Source of the DNA: Bacillus sp. FJAT-49711
GTDB lineage: Bacteria > Bacillota > Bacilli > Bacillales > Bacillaceae_C
Direction of reading: 5' to 3'
DNA: 64,000 nt
Assembly (NCBI RefSeq): GCF_018343715.1
Contig: NZ_JAGYPL010000001.1
Span: forward strand, 1,266,840 to 1,330,839
Shown: piece by piece, positions 46,915 to 56,181 of the stretch
How positions within the stretch are numbered: the stretch's first letter is position 1
How the letters are laid out: every line of letters starts with the position of its first letter
Notes under the pieces: model-generated
Database searches by the model: none
The model's input: only the letters and a program-made list of their open reading frames with translations
What the model was told of the DNA's origin: nothing
Translations under genes and position numbers: made by a program

Positions 46915-48177
46915 TTATTCCTTCCAATTTTTGTAAATATTTTGCAAATTTTCTTTTACATTATTTATTTCTGCCATAAAATTTTTGATCTCGTCATTTG
47001 TTGCATGTAAACTCCCATATCGAACCCCTTCATAAATATTAATGGAGTTGTTGGATACTTGTATACCTATTCTGTCAAACCACTCCCTAAAAGATTCATA
47101 TGGATATCTCCCTAGATTCTTTTTTGCTGCAAATTTCTCAAGGGATTTTATTTCCCTGCGAATGTCATTATCTATTTCGCTGTACAGTGGACGTATGGTT
47201 GTTACATTTTTAAGTGGTGCAGCATTTGTATAAAAAGGATTTGTTGGTATATGAGAATCAACAAGCTGCGGGCGTCGATTTTTAAGCTTTTTAAAAGCAT
47301 ATATTGCCACTATGCTTAAAATAATTAAAATGATCGCTATGGCAATATTATTAAAGGCTTTTGTCGATTCAAGTTTTAATACAATATCTGCATCCAATTT
47401 ACCATGCGTCTCTCCAGGAGAAATATTCTTATGTTCTACTTCCTGATTCAAGATTGATTTTGTAAATAATCCGATAATAGGTTCACTAATAAACATCAAT
47501 AGTTTTGCAAATATGGATAAAATCTGATCAAGTAGTTGACGAACATAATGGGAAAATACATACACAATGAAAAAAGCGCCAATCAACATTCCACTCGTTC
47601 CGACAAAAAAAGTAATGAAAATTAACTTCTTACCTTTTTCATGTCCAATTTCAAAATATCTGCCAATAAAAGTCCCTGTTGAAAAAATTAGAAACTGAAG
47701 TAAGACGAGCAAAAGCACCCAATACAAAAATGGTAAAGAGAATATTGCAGCAACTATCCAAATCATCAGTGCTGATAATACTGTAAATATTAATACCCCT
47801 TCACCATCGACGATCTCGTCATGTATATTATTCTCTAGTTCCTTTTTTAAAATAAAGAAAAGAAATAACGCAGCAAAAAGAACAACCAACAAAGGGACAC
47901 GAAATATAAAGCTTACTAGAAAGATCGGTGGTAAAGCAAATATTACATAATTAAAAACATATCCTTTTCCATTAATACAATGAAAAACAAACACAAATAA
48001 ACACCCTAAGCTCACTAACAGGATGAATGGCCAAGCAATGGTATTAAAAGTTAATCCACTTAAATGGATTGGCGAAATAATTAAGCTTACTAATATTGAT
48101 TTCATTAAGAAACTTCTTATGTTCTCCCACTTGAAATATCTCTCAGTCATCATAGCGCCATTTTCTTTTGCTTCCAT
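46915..48177 (-). CDS. Membrane protein with DUF4129-like C-terminus
   Basis: A 420-residue protein with about eight hydrophobic segments in residues 15-230, a soluble loop and a final helix at about 275-295. The cytoplasmic tail of about 110 residues (RREIKSLEKFAAKKNLGR, PYESFREWFDRIG) resembles DUF4129. It takes the place that a transglutaminase-like membrane protein (YebA type) holds after MoxR and DUF58 genes in B. subtilis, but there is no Cys-His-Asp transglutaminase domain. ATG 48177 has GGGAG before it; an ATG at 48153 overlapping the DUF58 stop is an alternative. Confidence 0.65.
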   Translation of the reverse strand: MEAKENGAMMTERYFKWENIRSFLMKSILVSLIISPIHLSGLTFNTIAWPFILLVSLGCLFVFVFHCINGKGYVFNYVIFALPPIFLVSFIFRVPLLVVLFAALFLFFILKKELENNIHDEIVDGEGVLIFTVLSALMIWIVAAIFSLPFLYWVLLLVLLQFLIFSTGTFIGRYFEIGHEKGKKLIFITFFVGTSGMLIGAFFIVYVFSHYVRQLLDQILSIFAKLLMFISEPIIGLFTKSILNQEVEHKNISPGETHGKLDADIVLKLESTKAFNNIAIAIILIILSIVAIYAFKKLKNRRPQLVDSHIPTNPFYTNAAPLKNVTTIRPLYSEIDNDIRREIKSLEKFAAKKNLGRYPYESFREWFDRIGIQVSNNSINIYEGVRYGSLHATNDEIKNFMAEINNVKENLQNIYKNWKE

Positions 48178-49340
48178 TGCCTTAAGACTCCCTTGCCATG
48201 AATATTCTCCACTTCATAAATCGATCTTCCTGTTATGGATAAATTCATAAGTTGATGTTGTATACCCATATTTTTCGAGCCTGAATAAATAATGACAGTT
48301 GGTAAGTCTTCGTTTTTTAAATGACTTAACATTTGTACGGTAGGAAACGAAAGAGATGAGAAACTTAGTATAGTAAGCAACTCAAGAGCTGCTTGTCTGT
48401 GTTTTTGGCCTTGGCCCTCATTCAAATAATAATAAGGAGTTTTTCCAGAGGTCCTTATATTTACAGCTAATGAAAAAGGGATTTCTTTTTTAAGAGCGTA
48501 ATCAATCATAAATGCTGTTTGAGCAATCATCTCTTCTAGTCTGGCATTTACGGAGTAGTGTTCGGAAATATTCATGATAATCATCCACCCTCGTGAAGCA
48601 ACCCTCGAAAATTCTTTTGATTGTAAGCTTTGCATTTTTGCGCTTGCTTTCCAATGGATATGTTGGAACGGATCTCCCGCAATATAATTTCTTATTCCGA
48701 TTGGATTCATCGTATCATTGAATAATGATGTTTTGACATCTTGTAACCCTTGTTTGTTCTTGAAATCTAGATCGGGGATGTAAACGGAAATCCTTTCGGG
48801 ATAAACAAAAATGTGAGTATGCATTTGATTTTGGTACATTAGGTCAATATGCCCACTCCCAAATAAATGAGGAATTCTAACTATCAATTCTCTTATTTGC
48901 GATTTCCCTCTTTTATGCGCCGTAACAGGAATAAAAATCTCCTTTTCTTGGTCCTTCCATATAGAAATAGGGACCGTTGCTTCTACAAGCCCGTTATTTA
49001 TTTTATATGGAATACCTGATGGAATAACTGATGCTTCAAAAGTTATTTTTAAAGAAGCTCTAAAGATCGGCATCCCTTTGTTTATTAAGATTATTTTCCA
49101 CCTATCTTCATCATCAATAATAAGAAAGTTTTTTTCCTTTATACTCACAACATGTAATTGATTTCCTGCAACCTTTAAATAATATGAGTGTAAGAGTAAG
49201 ATAACTAGGCAAGAAACAAAAATAAACATCGTAAGCAATTGATTTACAATAAAAGCGATGATGACAAAAAGAAATAAAATACGAGTGGTGTAGTATAAAG
49301 ATCTATTAGCGGAATTAGGTAAACGGAACCATTGTTTCAT
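48150..49340 (-). CDS. DUF58 membrane protein (YeaD type)
   Basis: A 396-residue protein with two N-terminal membrane helices (about 15-35 and 38-55), a beta-rich region, and the DUF58 block GIRNYIAGDPFQHIHWKASA. The YeaD-like layout differs from the soluble DUF58 protein of the other cluster. The start overlaps the MoxR stop by four nucleotides. Confidence 0.83.
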   Translation of the reverse strand: MKQWFRLPNSANRSLYYTTRILFLFVIIAFIVNQLLTMFIFVSCLVILLLHSYYLKVAGNQLHVVSIKEKNFLIIDDEDRWKIILINKGMPIFRASLKITFEASVIPSGIPYKINNGLVEATVPISIWKDQEKEIFIPVTAHKRGKSQIRELIVRIPHLFGSGHIDLMYQNQMHTHIFVYPERISVYIPDLDFKNKQGLQDVKTSLFNDTMNPIGIRNYIAGDPFQHIHWKASAKMQSLQSKEFSRVASRGWMIIMNISEHYSVNARLEEMIAQTAFMIDYALKKEIPFSLAVNIRTSGKTPYYYLNEGQGQKHRQAALELLTILSFSSLSFPTVQMLSHLKNEDLPTVIIYSGSKNMGIQHQLMNLSITGRSIYEVENIHGKGVLRQWKQKKMAL

Positions 49341-50278
49341 TTTGTTTCTGCCTCTACAGGTACTGCTACACTCTGTATAATTTCGGTGAAAATCTCTTCT
49401 ACCGTTTTTGTAAGCGAAGCTTCGATGGTTAAATGAAGCCTGTGAGCTAGAACAGCTTCAGCAACTAATAAAACATCATCAGGAATTACATAATCCCTTT
49501 CCTTAAGAAAGGCTGCTCCTTGACTGGCTCTAATTAATGCCAATGCAGCTCTAGGACTTGCACCTAGTTCAATATCTGCATGTTCTCTTGTTTGACGAAT
49601 AATCGCTATTATGTATTTTTCAATATCCTCATCAACTTTGACCATTTTAACAGCTACACGCATAGTTGAAATATCTGCAGAGGATATAACCGCTTTAATG
49701 TCAGTAAAAGGATTAGTTTCTCGAAACCTTCTAATCATATTCAATTCTTCTTCAAAACTAGGATATTGTATTTGTAGCTTTATAAAAAACCGATCTAATT
49801 GCGCTGCAGGCAGAGGAAATGTTCCTTGCTGTGTTTCAACTGGATTTTGAGTCGCAATCACCATAAACGGATCAGGTAATATTAGTGTTTCACCATCAAT
49901 GGTAACCTGTTTTTCCTCCATTACTTCCAATAAGCTCGATTGCGTCCTTGGTGTAGCCCGGTTAATTTCATCTGCCAATAATATATTCGTCATGACAGGG
50001 CCTGGTCTTAGTTCAAAATCCTTCGTCTTAGGATTGAAATATTGTATTCCACTCACATCACTTGGCAGTACATCTGGAGTAAATTGAACTCTTTTAAACT
50101 CGCCATTTATACTTTTTGCAAATGTCTTTCCTAATAAAGTTTTTCCTGTACCAGGGACACTTTCTAATAATACATGCCCCCCTTGAAGCAGGGAAATAAT
50201 CAAGAAATCCATTTCTGTATCTCTCCCGATAAGTACTTTGGAAATTTCATCTTTTAGTATGTTTAACTTTTTAAGCAT
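49337..50278 (-). CDS. MoxR-family AAA+ ATPase (YeaC type)
   Basis: A 313-residue AAA+ ATPase with Walker A VPGTGKTLLGKT, Walker B LLADEINRATPRTQSSLLE and the segment ATQNPVETQQGTFPLPAAQL before the arginine finger. The lid has ASPRAALALIRASQ. It is clearly a different paralogue from the MoxR at 29289 and belongs with the DUF58/DUF4129 genes downstream, as in yeaC-yeaD clusters. A strong AGGAAGGA RBS precedes the ATG. Confidence 0.9.
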   Translation of the reverse strand: MLKKLNILKDEISKVLIGRDTEMDFLIISLLQGGHVLLESVPGTGKTLLGKTFAKSINGEFKRVQFTPDVLPSDVSGIQYFNPKTKDFELRPGPVMTNILLADEINRATPRTQSSLLEVMEEKQVTIDGETLILPDPFMVIATQNPVETQQGTFPLPAAQLDRFFIKLQIQYPSFEEELNMIRRFRETNPFTDIKAVISSADISTMRVAVKMVKVDEDIEKYIIAIIRQTREHADIELGASPRAALALIRASQGAAFLKERDYVIPDDVLLVAEAVLAHRLHLTIEASLTKTVEEIFTEIIQSVAVPVEAETK

Positions 50279-50418
50279 ATTCCTTCCTCCTACACGACAA
50301 CTACATCACAACTTAATTGCAAAATTTGTCCATTTTTAGTATCTTCTATATCATACATTTTTTAGTAAACAATTTGTATTTCATCTTGCACTTTTATTAA
50401 GAATAGTGCAATATAGTA

Positions 50419-50530
50419 GCAAAAGCGTAAGGCGCCCGATTAGCGAAGTACATTTTTTAGGTTGTGGCTGTTAAGGAAACACAGTGGTCAAGAAAAGAGA
50501 AGGAAAGTGGATGGCGCTGGAGCTAAACGC
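50419..50530 (+). repeat. Degenerate dispersed repeat, copy 1
   Basis: It begins GCAAAAGCGTAAGGCGCC, continues TTAGCGAAGTAC, has TAAGGAAACACAGTGGTC in the middle and ends TGGCGCTGGAGCTAAAC. The ends resemble the copies at 59303 and 60614. It fills the gap between the divergent MoxR gene and ykvS. Confidence 0.5.
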
Positions 50531-50595
50531 AGCAAAAGAAAATTACACCTTGAAATAATACTAGAGATAGATGAAAAACAAGGGAGAGATCAATA

Positions 50596-50787
50596 TTGAA
50601 AATCGCAGAAGTTGGTAATATTATTGAATTTAAAGACGGTCTTCAAGGTATTGTCGAAAAAATAAATGAGAATTCTGTCATTGTAGATTTAACGTATATG
50701 GAAAATTACCGCGATTTCGATTTAGAAGAAAAAACGGTTGTCAATCATAAAAATTACAAAATAATTCACGAATCTGTAAACGTTTAA
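50596..50787 (+). CDS. ykvS: YkvS family protein (DUF2187)
   Basis: A 63-residue conserved protein of unknown function with a small SH3-like fold: EVGNIIEFKDGLQGIVEKI, then NSVIVDLT, then VNHKNYKII. It starts with TTG at 50596 after AGGGAG; the family N-terminus MKIAEVGN supports this. A terminator follows at once. Confidence 0.88.
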   Translation: MKIAEVGNIIEFKDGLQGIVEKINENSVIVDLTYMENYRDFDLEEKTVVNHKNYKIIHESVNV

Positions 50788-50818
50788 TGCAAGCGATGCC
50801 GCTTGCATTTTGTTTTTT
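50786..50818 (+). terminator. Terminator after ykvS
   Basis: AATGCAAGC and GCTTGCATT around GATGCC, followed by TTGTTTTTT. Confidence 0.9.
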
Positions 50819-50848
50819 GAAAATTGGATTTAGATAGGAAAGGAAGAC

Positions 50849-51463
50849 ATGATGAAGAAATATTTTTTAGACTGGAAGTTAGTGAGCGGATTTATTTTAG
50901 CATTTGTATTCATCTATTTAACATTTGAAAGCAAACAAGTATTTTGGTATTTATATACTGCGACAATGTTGTTTCTTATAAGCTTTGCCATCATTAATGA
51001 AAAACTGGACGATGAAGCCTCAACAAAGCAATATATTTCTATTGGTGTCCTTTCAGGAATTGCTCTCTTTTTACTTTTTGCAGCAGGTGATTGGATTATT
51101 TCTTATTTCCCGAAAACCTTTAGCATACAAGTATCAAAATTATACACCCGTTTCTCACTTGAATGGATATGGCATTATTTTGTATTGTTTTTTATTATTA
51201 TCCCTGGTGAAGAAATATTTTGGAGAGGATTTATATTAAAAAGACTGATGAGAAAAATGAGGATCGGAAATGCTATATTGGCTTCAGCACTATTTAACGC
51301 CATTGCTTTTTCTTTATCTGGGTATTTTATTTTAATTATTGCTGCGTTTATAAGTGGGCTTGTATGGGGAATATTGTATGCTTGGAAACGAAGCATGCCT
51401 CTATTAATTGTATCTCATTTAGTCTTTGATCTACTTTTATTGATCATCTTTCCGCTATCTTAA
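50849..51463 (+). CDS. CPBP-family intramembrane glutamic endopeptidase
   Basis: A 204-residue integral membrane protein with about six helices. It carries the CPBP/Abi signature: Glu-Glu-x-x-x-Arg in PGEEIFWRGF (about residues 122-131), a second motif with FNAIAFSLSG, and His-x-x-x-Asp in SHLVFDLL near the end. Members are Rce1-like intramembrane proteases, sometimes linked to bacteriocin immunity or signal-peptide handling. It lies 62 nt after ykvS with its own RBS. Confidence 0.82.
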   Translation: MMKKYFLDWKLVSGFILAFVFIYLTFESKQVFWYLYTATMLFLISFAIINEKLDDEASTKQYISIGVLSGIALFLLFAAGDWIISYFPKTFSIQVSKLYTRFSLEWIWHYFVLFFIIIPGEEIFWRGFILKRLMRKMRIGNAILASALFNAIAFSLSGYFILIIAAFISGLVWGILYAWKRSMPLLIVSHLVFDLLLLIIFPLS

Positions 51464-51542
51464 TATAGAAAAATATACATTGTAACATTTTCCTTTCAAC
51501 ATCGTCTAACCAAACAGAAGGGTTATATAAGGAGGAAATAAG

Positions 51543-52244
51543 ATGATAAAAACGATAAAAATACTTTCAGCCTGTTTTTTAGCAATGCTGCTGCTAGTCG
51601 CATGTGGAACAACAGGTCGTGAAGAAGCAAATTTAACGAATGGAAGCGGGGCTGGCGGAAACCAAGAAAAGAATGACGCCCCTAAAAAAGAAGAGAAAGC
51701 AGCTGACGAAATAGAGAAAGAGGAACCTGAAGCGGAATCCGATGATAGTGTTGAAGAAGAAGACACTTCACAAAAAATCCGATTGTTTGAAATGAATTTG
51801 ACATACTCAATAAATGAAAAAACTAAGGAAGATACAGCTTTCTTACGCTCAAGCGATAATCAAGATTATTCCCTTTACGTACTACCAGAATTTGAACTAA
51901 CTGGTGAAGAACCAAATAAAGATGTTCTTTATTTAAAAGAAAATGATCGTCATTTTATGAGAATTGAATTACTTCCAAATGAATCGAATATAGATGAAGC
52001 TGTTCAAACGATTAAAGATCAATTGACGGCTGTAAATTCAAATGTTAAGCAGCTGAAAGCGGAAGATTCACAAAAGTGGCTAGAAAATGCGCATATTTTT
52101 CAAGCTGAAAATAATGAAGAACGTGTAACAGCTTATATAATTAATAAGGGTGACTTTATTTTGAAATTATCAATCTTTACTAAAATTGAAGATAATTATA
52201 TTGATCCATTTTTAAAAATGGCGGAAACAATTGAAAAGAAATAA
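51543..52244 (+). CDS. Lipoprotein of unknown function
   Basis: A 233-residue protein with a lipoprotein signal peptide and lipobox LVAC (Cys21). A low-complexity Glu/Lys/Asp/Gly linker (about 22-75) leads to a folded C-terminal domain of about 150 residues, with IRLFEMNLTYSINEK at its start and FILKLSIFTKIEDNYIDPFL at its end. It is not recognised. The acidic linker suggests it spans part of the wall. Confidence 0.72.
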   Translation: MIKTIKILSACFLAMLLLVACGTTGREEANLTNGSGAGGNQEKNDAPKKEEKAADEIEKEEPEAESDDSVEEEDTSQKIRLFEMNLTYSINEKTKEDTAFLRSSDNQDYSLYVLPEFELTGEEPNKDVLYLKENDRHFMRIELLPNESNIDEAVQTIKDQLTAVNSNVKQLKAEDSQKWLENAHIFQAENNEERVTAYIINKGDFILKLSIFTKIEDNYIDPFLKMAETIEKK

Positions 52245-52248
52245 GATC

Positions 52249-52276
52249 AAGACGGCTATTCGTTTAGCCGTCTTTT
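52249..52276. terminator. Bidirectional terminator between the lipoprotein gene and ykvI
   Basis: AAGACGGCT and AGCCGTCTT around ATTCGTTT, with T5 on the plus strand. It overlaps the ykvI stop codon. Confidence 0.85.
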
Positions 52277-53313
52277 TCATTAGAAGATTCAGGTTTCATC
52301 CAAAGGATTAACAAAAAAAGCAAACTAATATAACCAAAAGTAGGATACAACATGCCAAGCAGCTTACCGTACTCTACCCTGCTTATAATATAAACACAAA
52401 AAATGACGCATCCATGAATCCAAAAACTTTGAATAGCTGCGTAGCGACGAATTTGACGTTCCAATCCATACATATTTCCAATTAATGAAGTGAAAATTTC
52501 CCCATAAATAATAAGTAAATAAATGAAGTAAATGCCGCTTGCCGCCCCTTTTACAATGACAGCCATTGGTATATCAAATAAAATTGGATTTGGAATTGAC
52601 TTTAAAATGATATGACTCGAGATCAATATCATCGTTAAAATTAACCCTCCAATGAAGCCTCCAAGCTTTACAATTGATTTCTCGTTAATTTCCACTGCAA
52701 TTGGCACTAGGACAGCTTGAGCAAGTGCTAAATTAAAGGCTGCATATGAAAAAGCAGCTATAATCGCTTTTATACTAATGGAAACTTCCGGAATAGTTAG
52801 TATAGAAATAAATAAATTTTCACTTTCAAAAGATCTTAATAATAAGATCAAATTAAAAAAGATTAACATTGGAACAACAAATGTATTAACTGCAAATAAT
52901 CCTTTTACGCCAACTGCCATGACCAATAATGCTAATGCTATTGTGATGACAGATCCTATCGTATGAGAAAAACCAAGCTGTTCTTTAAATAAAGCTTCTG
53001 CCCCTGAAAGCATGACCGCACATACCCCTATCAACATAACCATAGTAAATACATTCATAATTTTAGAGAATATCTTACCAAATAAATATTCATTAAATTC
53101 TTCAAAAGATGTAGCTTGAATATCAATTGCTTTTATCATTATTTTTGTTCCTAGAAAAATAAATAAAAATCCAGCTAAAAGTATAGAGACTAACCCCCAA
53201 AATTCATACTGAGTAAAAAATTCAACGATTTCTCTCCCGGTAGCAAACCCTGCACCAATAACAGTACCAACGTATACTGCAGCCACTTGTAAAGCGCCTG
53301 TCCACTTTTTCAA
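52264..53313 (-). CDS. ykvI: YkvI-family transporter-like membrane protein
   Basis: A 349-residue protein with ten to eleven hydrophobic helices. The first carries VYVGTVIGAGFATGREIVEF, the glycine-rich helix break seen in the APC/LeuT-fold superfamily. It is next to and divergent from clpE, as in B. subtilis. The substrate is unknown. Confidence 0.85.
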   Translation of the reverse strand: MKKWTGALQVAAVYVGTVIGAGFATGREIVEFFTQYEFWGLVSILLAGFLFIFLGTKIMIKAIDIQATSFEEFNEYLFGKIFSKIMNVFTMVMLIGVCAVMLSGAEALFKEQLGFSHTIGSVITIALALLVMAVGVKGLFAVNTFVVPMLIFFNLILLLRSFESENLFISILTIPEVSISIKAIIAAFSYAAFNLALAQAVLVPIAVEINEKSIVKLGGFIGGLILTMILISSHIILKSIPNPILFDIPMAVIVKGAASGIYFIYLLIIYGEIFTSLIGNMYGLERQIRRYAAIQSFWIHGCVIFCVYIISRVEYGKLLGMLYPTFGYISLLFLLILWMKPESSNEKDG

Positions 53314-53397
53314 GACATCGCTCCTCTTCTTCTTTTTTCATCCTTTTAAACCATATGTGCTGGAACGAAAAAAAATCCAAAAAAATGATAATAAAGC

Positions 53398-53426
53398 TTG
53401 AAAGTCAAAATAGGTCAGTGTATAAT
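53398..53426 (+). promoter_or_regulatory. clpE: clpE sigma-A promoter
   Basis: TTGAAA (53398-53403), exactly 17 bp, then consensus TATAAT (53421-53426). The first CtsR box lies inside the spacer. Confidence 0.85.
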
Positions 53427-53508
53427 GTCAATAGAAGGTCAAAATAGGTCAATTAATTTCTCCTATTTCCCCTTTTATTTTTTAATCTTTTGGTCAAAGT
53501 TAGTCAAA
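53403..53508 (+). promoter_or_regulatory. Three CtsR operators upstream of clpE
   Basis: Heptad pairs with 3-bp spacing: AGTCAAA-ATA-GGTCAGT (53403-53419), GGTCAAA-ATA-GGTCAAT (53437-53453), and GGTCAAA-GTT-AGTCAAA (53492-53508). All fit the CtsR consensus RGTCAAA-NAN-RGTCAAA, the third with one spacer deviation. The first occludes the promoter spacer, the second covers the transcription start region, and the third reaches the ribosome site. Confidence 0.9.
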
Positions 53509-53531
53509 ATCAAATTGGAGGATTGATATTC

Positions 53532-55655
53532 ATGTTATGTAGTAAATGTCAAACAAACCATGCTAACATTCAACTCCACTTAAATATTAATGGTCATAAA
53601 CAATCGTTGCCTTTATGTTCTAAATGCTACGCAATGGAAAAAGATAAACTAAATGCTTCAATGCAAGGCCCAAGTGGATTTGAAGATTTATTCAAAGGTT
53701 TTTCTATGCCTGAGAGTCAAATCAATAATAAAGTAAAAACTAAAATACCGAATAAAAACAATGGATTTCTTGATCAATTTGGCCGAAATCTTAATGATGC
53801 TGCAAAAGCAGGACTCATCGATCCTGTCATTGGGCGAGAAAAAGAAATCGACAGGATCATCGAAATTTTAAATCGCAGGAATAAAAATAATCCAGTATTA
53901 ATTGGTGAGCCTGGTGTTGGTAAAACAGCCATTGCTGAAGGACTTGCCTTAAAAATTATTGAAAAAGATGTTCCTGCAAAATTAAAGAATAAAGAGGTCT
54001 ACTTGCTCGATGTCGCTTCACTTGTTGCCAATACTGGGATTCGGGGACAATTCGAGGAAAGAATGAAGCAGCTTATTACAGAGTTGCAAGAACGCAAAAA
54101 TACAATATTATTTATCGATGAAATACATCTCATTGTTGGTGCTGGTTCAGCAGAAGGATCAATGGATGCCGGCAATATCTTAAAACCAGCCCTTGCAAGA
54201 GGTGAGCTCCAAGTCATTGGGGCGACTACTCTAAAGGAGTATAGACAAATTGAAAAAGACGCTGCCCTCGAAAGACGTTTTCAACCTGTTCAAGTTGGAG
54301 AACCTTCGAGTGAAAAAGCGGTTAAAATCATACAAGGCCTGAAAGAAAAGTATGAAAACTTTCATCAAGTCAAGTACAGTGATGCCGCCATTAAAGCATG
54401 TGTTGAACTTTCGAGCAGATATATCCAAGATCGATATCTTCCGGATAAAGCGATTGATTTAATGGATGAAGCAGGATCGAAGTTAAACTTGACAATGAAA
54501 TCACCGAAACATGAAAATGTTCAGCAACGTATTGCAGAAATTGAACAAGAAAAACAAAAAGCCCTATCGGAAGAAAACTATGAACTTGCTGCTAAGCTTC
54601 GTGACGAAGAGGTAAGTCTTGAACAGTTATTAAGTGATCATTCAAATAATGACAAGCCTATCGTTGAGGTTAGCCATATACAAGAAATTATAGAATTTAA
54701 AACAGGAATTCCTGTCGGAAAGCTTCAAGACGAAGAACAGCAAAAAATGAAACATCTTGAGGAAAACCTAGCTAAAAAAGTTATTGGTCAGAAAGAGGCT
54801 GTAACGAAAGTGGCGAAAGCCATACGTCGCAGCAGAGCAGGGATTAAAGCAAAAAATCGTCCGATCGGATCCTTCCTATTTGTCGGTCCTACTGGAGTCG
54901 GTAAGACAGAATTAACGAAAAGCCTTGCCGAAGAATTATTTGGTACAAAGGAAGCGTTAATTCGCCTTGATATGAGTGAATATATGGAAAAACATAGTGT
55001 TTCCAAATTAATTGGCTCCCCTCCTGGGTATGTTGGACACGAAGAAGCTGGACAATTAACAGAAAGAGTACGCAGAAATCCTTATAGTATTATTCTTTTA
55101 GATGAGATCGAAAAAGCACATCCTGATGTTCAGCATATGTTCCTGCAAATTCTTGAAGATGGACGACTTACTGACAGTCAAGGAAGAACGGTAAGCTTTA
55201 AAGATACAGTTATCATTATGACAAGTAATGCTGGTACTAGCGGTGCAAAGCAAATCCATGTAGGTTTCAATCAAAGTGATATTGTGAAAGAAACAAATAT
55301 TCTTGATTCACTCGGTTCTTTCTTTAAACCTGAGTTTCTGAATCGCTTCGACAATATTATAGAATTTAATACACTAGAAAAAAGTCATTTACTATCTATA
55401 GTTCAGCTTCTACTAAATGAGCTTGACCAAAATGTAAATGGACAAGAAATTAAACTCGAAGTTACTGATGAAGTTAAAGACAAGTTAGTAGAACTAGGCT
55501 ATCATCCTAATTTTGGTGCCCGTGCCCTTCGCAGAGTCATCCAAGAACAGTTGGAAGATAAAATTGCAGACTTCATACTTGATCATCCAGAGGAAAAGAA
55601 TTTACAAGCGGTGTTAATAGATAACAATATTAGATTAGTCTCCATTTCACATTAG
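53532..55655 (+). CDS. clpE: ATP-dependent protease ATPase subunit ClpE
   Basis: HSP100/Clp ATPase of 707 residues that unfolds proteins for ClpP under heat and disulfide stress. The N-terminal zinc finger (Cys3, Cys6, Cys29, Cys32) marks ClpE. The first AAA+ domain has GEPGVGKTA and [12 protein letters not shown], the middle is a UVR-type coiled coil ([14 protein letters not shown]), and the second AAA+ domain has GPTGVGKTE and [13 protein letters not shown]. The C-terminal D2-small domain carries [13 protein letters not shown] 53532 after TTGGAGGA is the start; the frame is open back to a TTG at 53490 inside the third CtsR box. Confidence 0.95.
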   Translation: MLCSKCQTNHANIQLHLNINGHKQSLPLCSKCYAMEKDKLNASMQGPSGFEDLFKGFSMPESQINNKVKTKIPNKNNGFLDQFGRNLNDAAKAGLIDPVIGREKEIDRIIEILNRRNKNNPVLIGEPGVGKTAIAEGLALKIIEKDVPAKLKNKEVYLLDVASLVANTGIRGQFEERMKQLITELQERKNTILFIDEIHLIVGAGSAEGSMDAGNILKPALARGELQVIGATTLKEYRQIEKDAALERRFQPVQVGEPSSEKAVKIIQGLKEKYENFHQVKYSDAAIKACVELSSRYIQDRYLPDKAIDLMDEAGSKLNLTMKSPKHENVQQRIAEIEQEKQKALSEENYELAAKLRDEEVSLEQLLSDHSNNDKPIVEVSHIQEIIEFKTGIPVGKLQDEEQQKMKHLEENLAKKVIGQKEAVTKVAKAIRRSRAGIKAKNRPIGSFLFVGPTGVGKTELTKSLAEELFGTKEALIRLDMSEYMEKHSVSKLIGSPPGYVGHEEAGQLTERVRRNPYSIILLDEIEKAHPDVQHMFLQILEDGRLTDSQGRTVSFKDTVIIMTSNAGTSGAKQIHVGFNQSDIVKETNILDSLGSFFKPEFLNRFDNIIEFNTLEKSHLLSIVQLLLNELDQNVNGQEIKLEVTDEVKDKLVELGYHPNFGARALRRVIQEQLEDKIADFILDHPEEKNLQAVLIDNNIRLVSISH

Positions 55656-55665
55656 AAATAACAGT

Positions 55666-55703
55666 AAGTAGTCCCGATTCAATATTAATCGGGACTACTT
55701 TTT
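55666..55703 (+). terminator. clpE terminator
   Basis: A 14-base arm ending TCCCGATT and its exact complement beginning AATCGGGA enclose a short AT loop; T5 follows. Confidence 0.92.
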
Positions 55704-55770
55704 CGTATATATTCATTTAAGGTCTTATCTACCATGGTTCGGGACGGATCTTTTACTGATATCCTTTTCT

Positions 55771-56140
55771 TTTGTCAATTGAAGGTCGATTGGGACAAAT
55801 TTCCTCATTCTTTATGAGGTTTGTCCATCAAGACGTGTTCGATAGACAAATTCCTTATGCTTGCATGTTTTTTGTCCATCATAACTCTTTTGATGGACAA
55901 ATTTCCTCATTCTTTATGAGGTTCGTCCATCAAGACGTGTTCGATAGACAAATTCCTTATGCTTACATGTTTTTTGTCCATCATGACTCTTTTGAAGGAC
56001 AAATTTCCTCATTCTTTATGATGTTCGTCTATCAAGACGTGTTCGATAGACAAATTCCTTATGCTTATGTTTTTTGTCCATCATGACTCTTTTGATGGTC
56101 AAATTCTTTTTTTCTGTATGCGTTTTGTCCCTCAACAGGT
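55771..56140 (+). repeat. 102-bp tandem repeat array built of alternating hairpins
   Basis: Units begin at about 55794, 55896, 55998 and 56098 (spacing 102, 102 and 100). Each unit holds two inverted repeats 51 bp apart with stems of the type TTTGTCCATC/GATGGACAAA (55820-55850, 55871-55901, 55922-55952, 55973-56003, 56024-56054 and about 56072-56104). A worn hairpin starts the array at 55771. Because 102 is a multiple of three, a 104-codon frame (55772-56086) runs through it with a 34-residue repeat; it has no ribosome site and is regarded as a by-product. Confidence 0.88.
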
Positions 56141-56181
56141 GACGAATTGATTCACATTCGATTGAAAAGACTATTTTTTTC

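Noticed and set aside
50279-50595. Transfer RNA or small RNA gene before ykvS
   Set aside because: No cloverleaf or CCA end; the sequence is better explained as a degenerate dispersed repeat.
55771-56140. CRISPR-like regular repeats
   Set aside because: Both the hairpin stems and the sequence between them repeat almost identically; there are no unique spacers and no cas genes.
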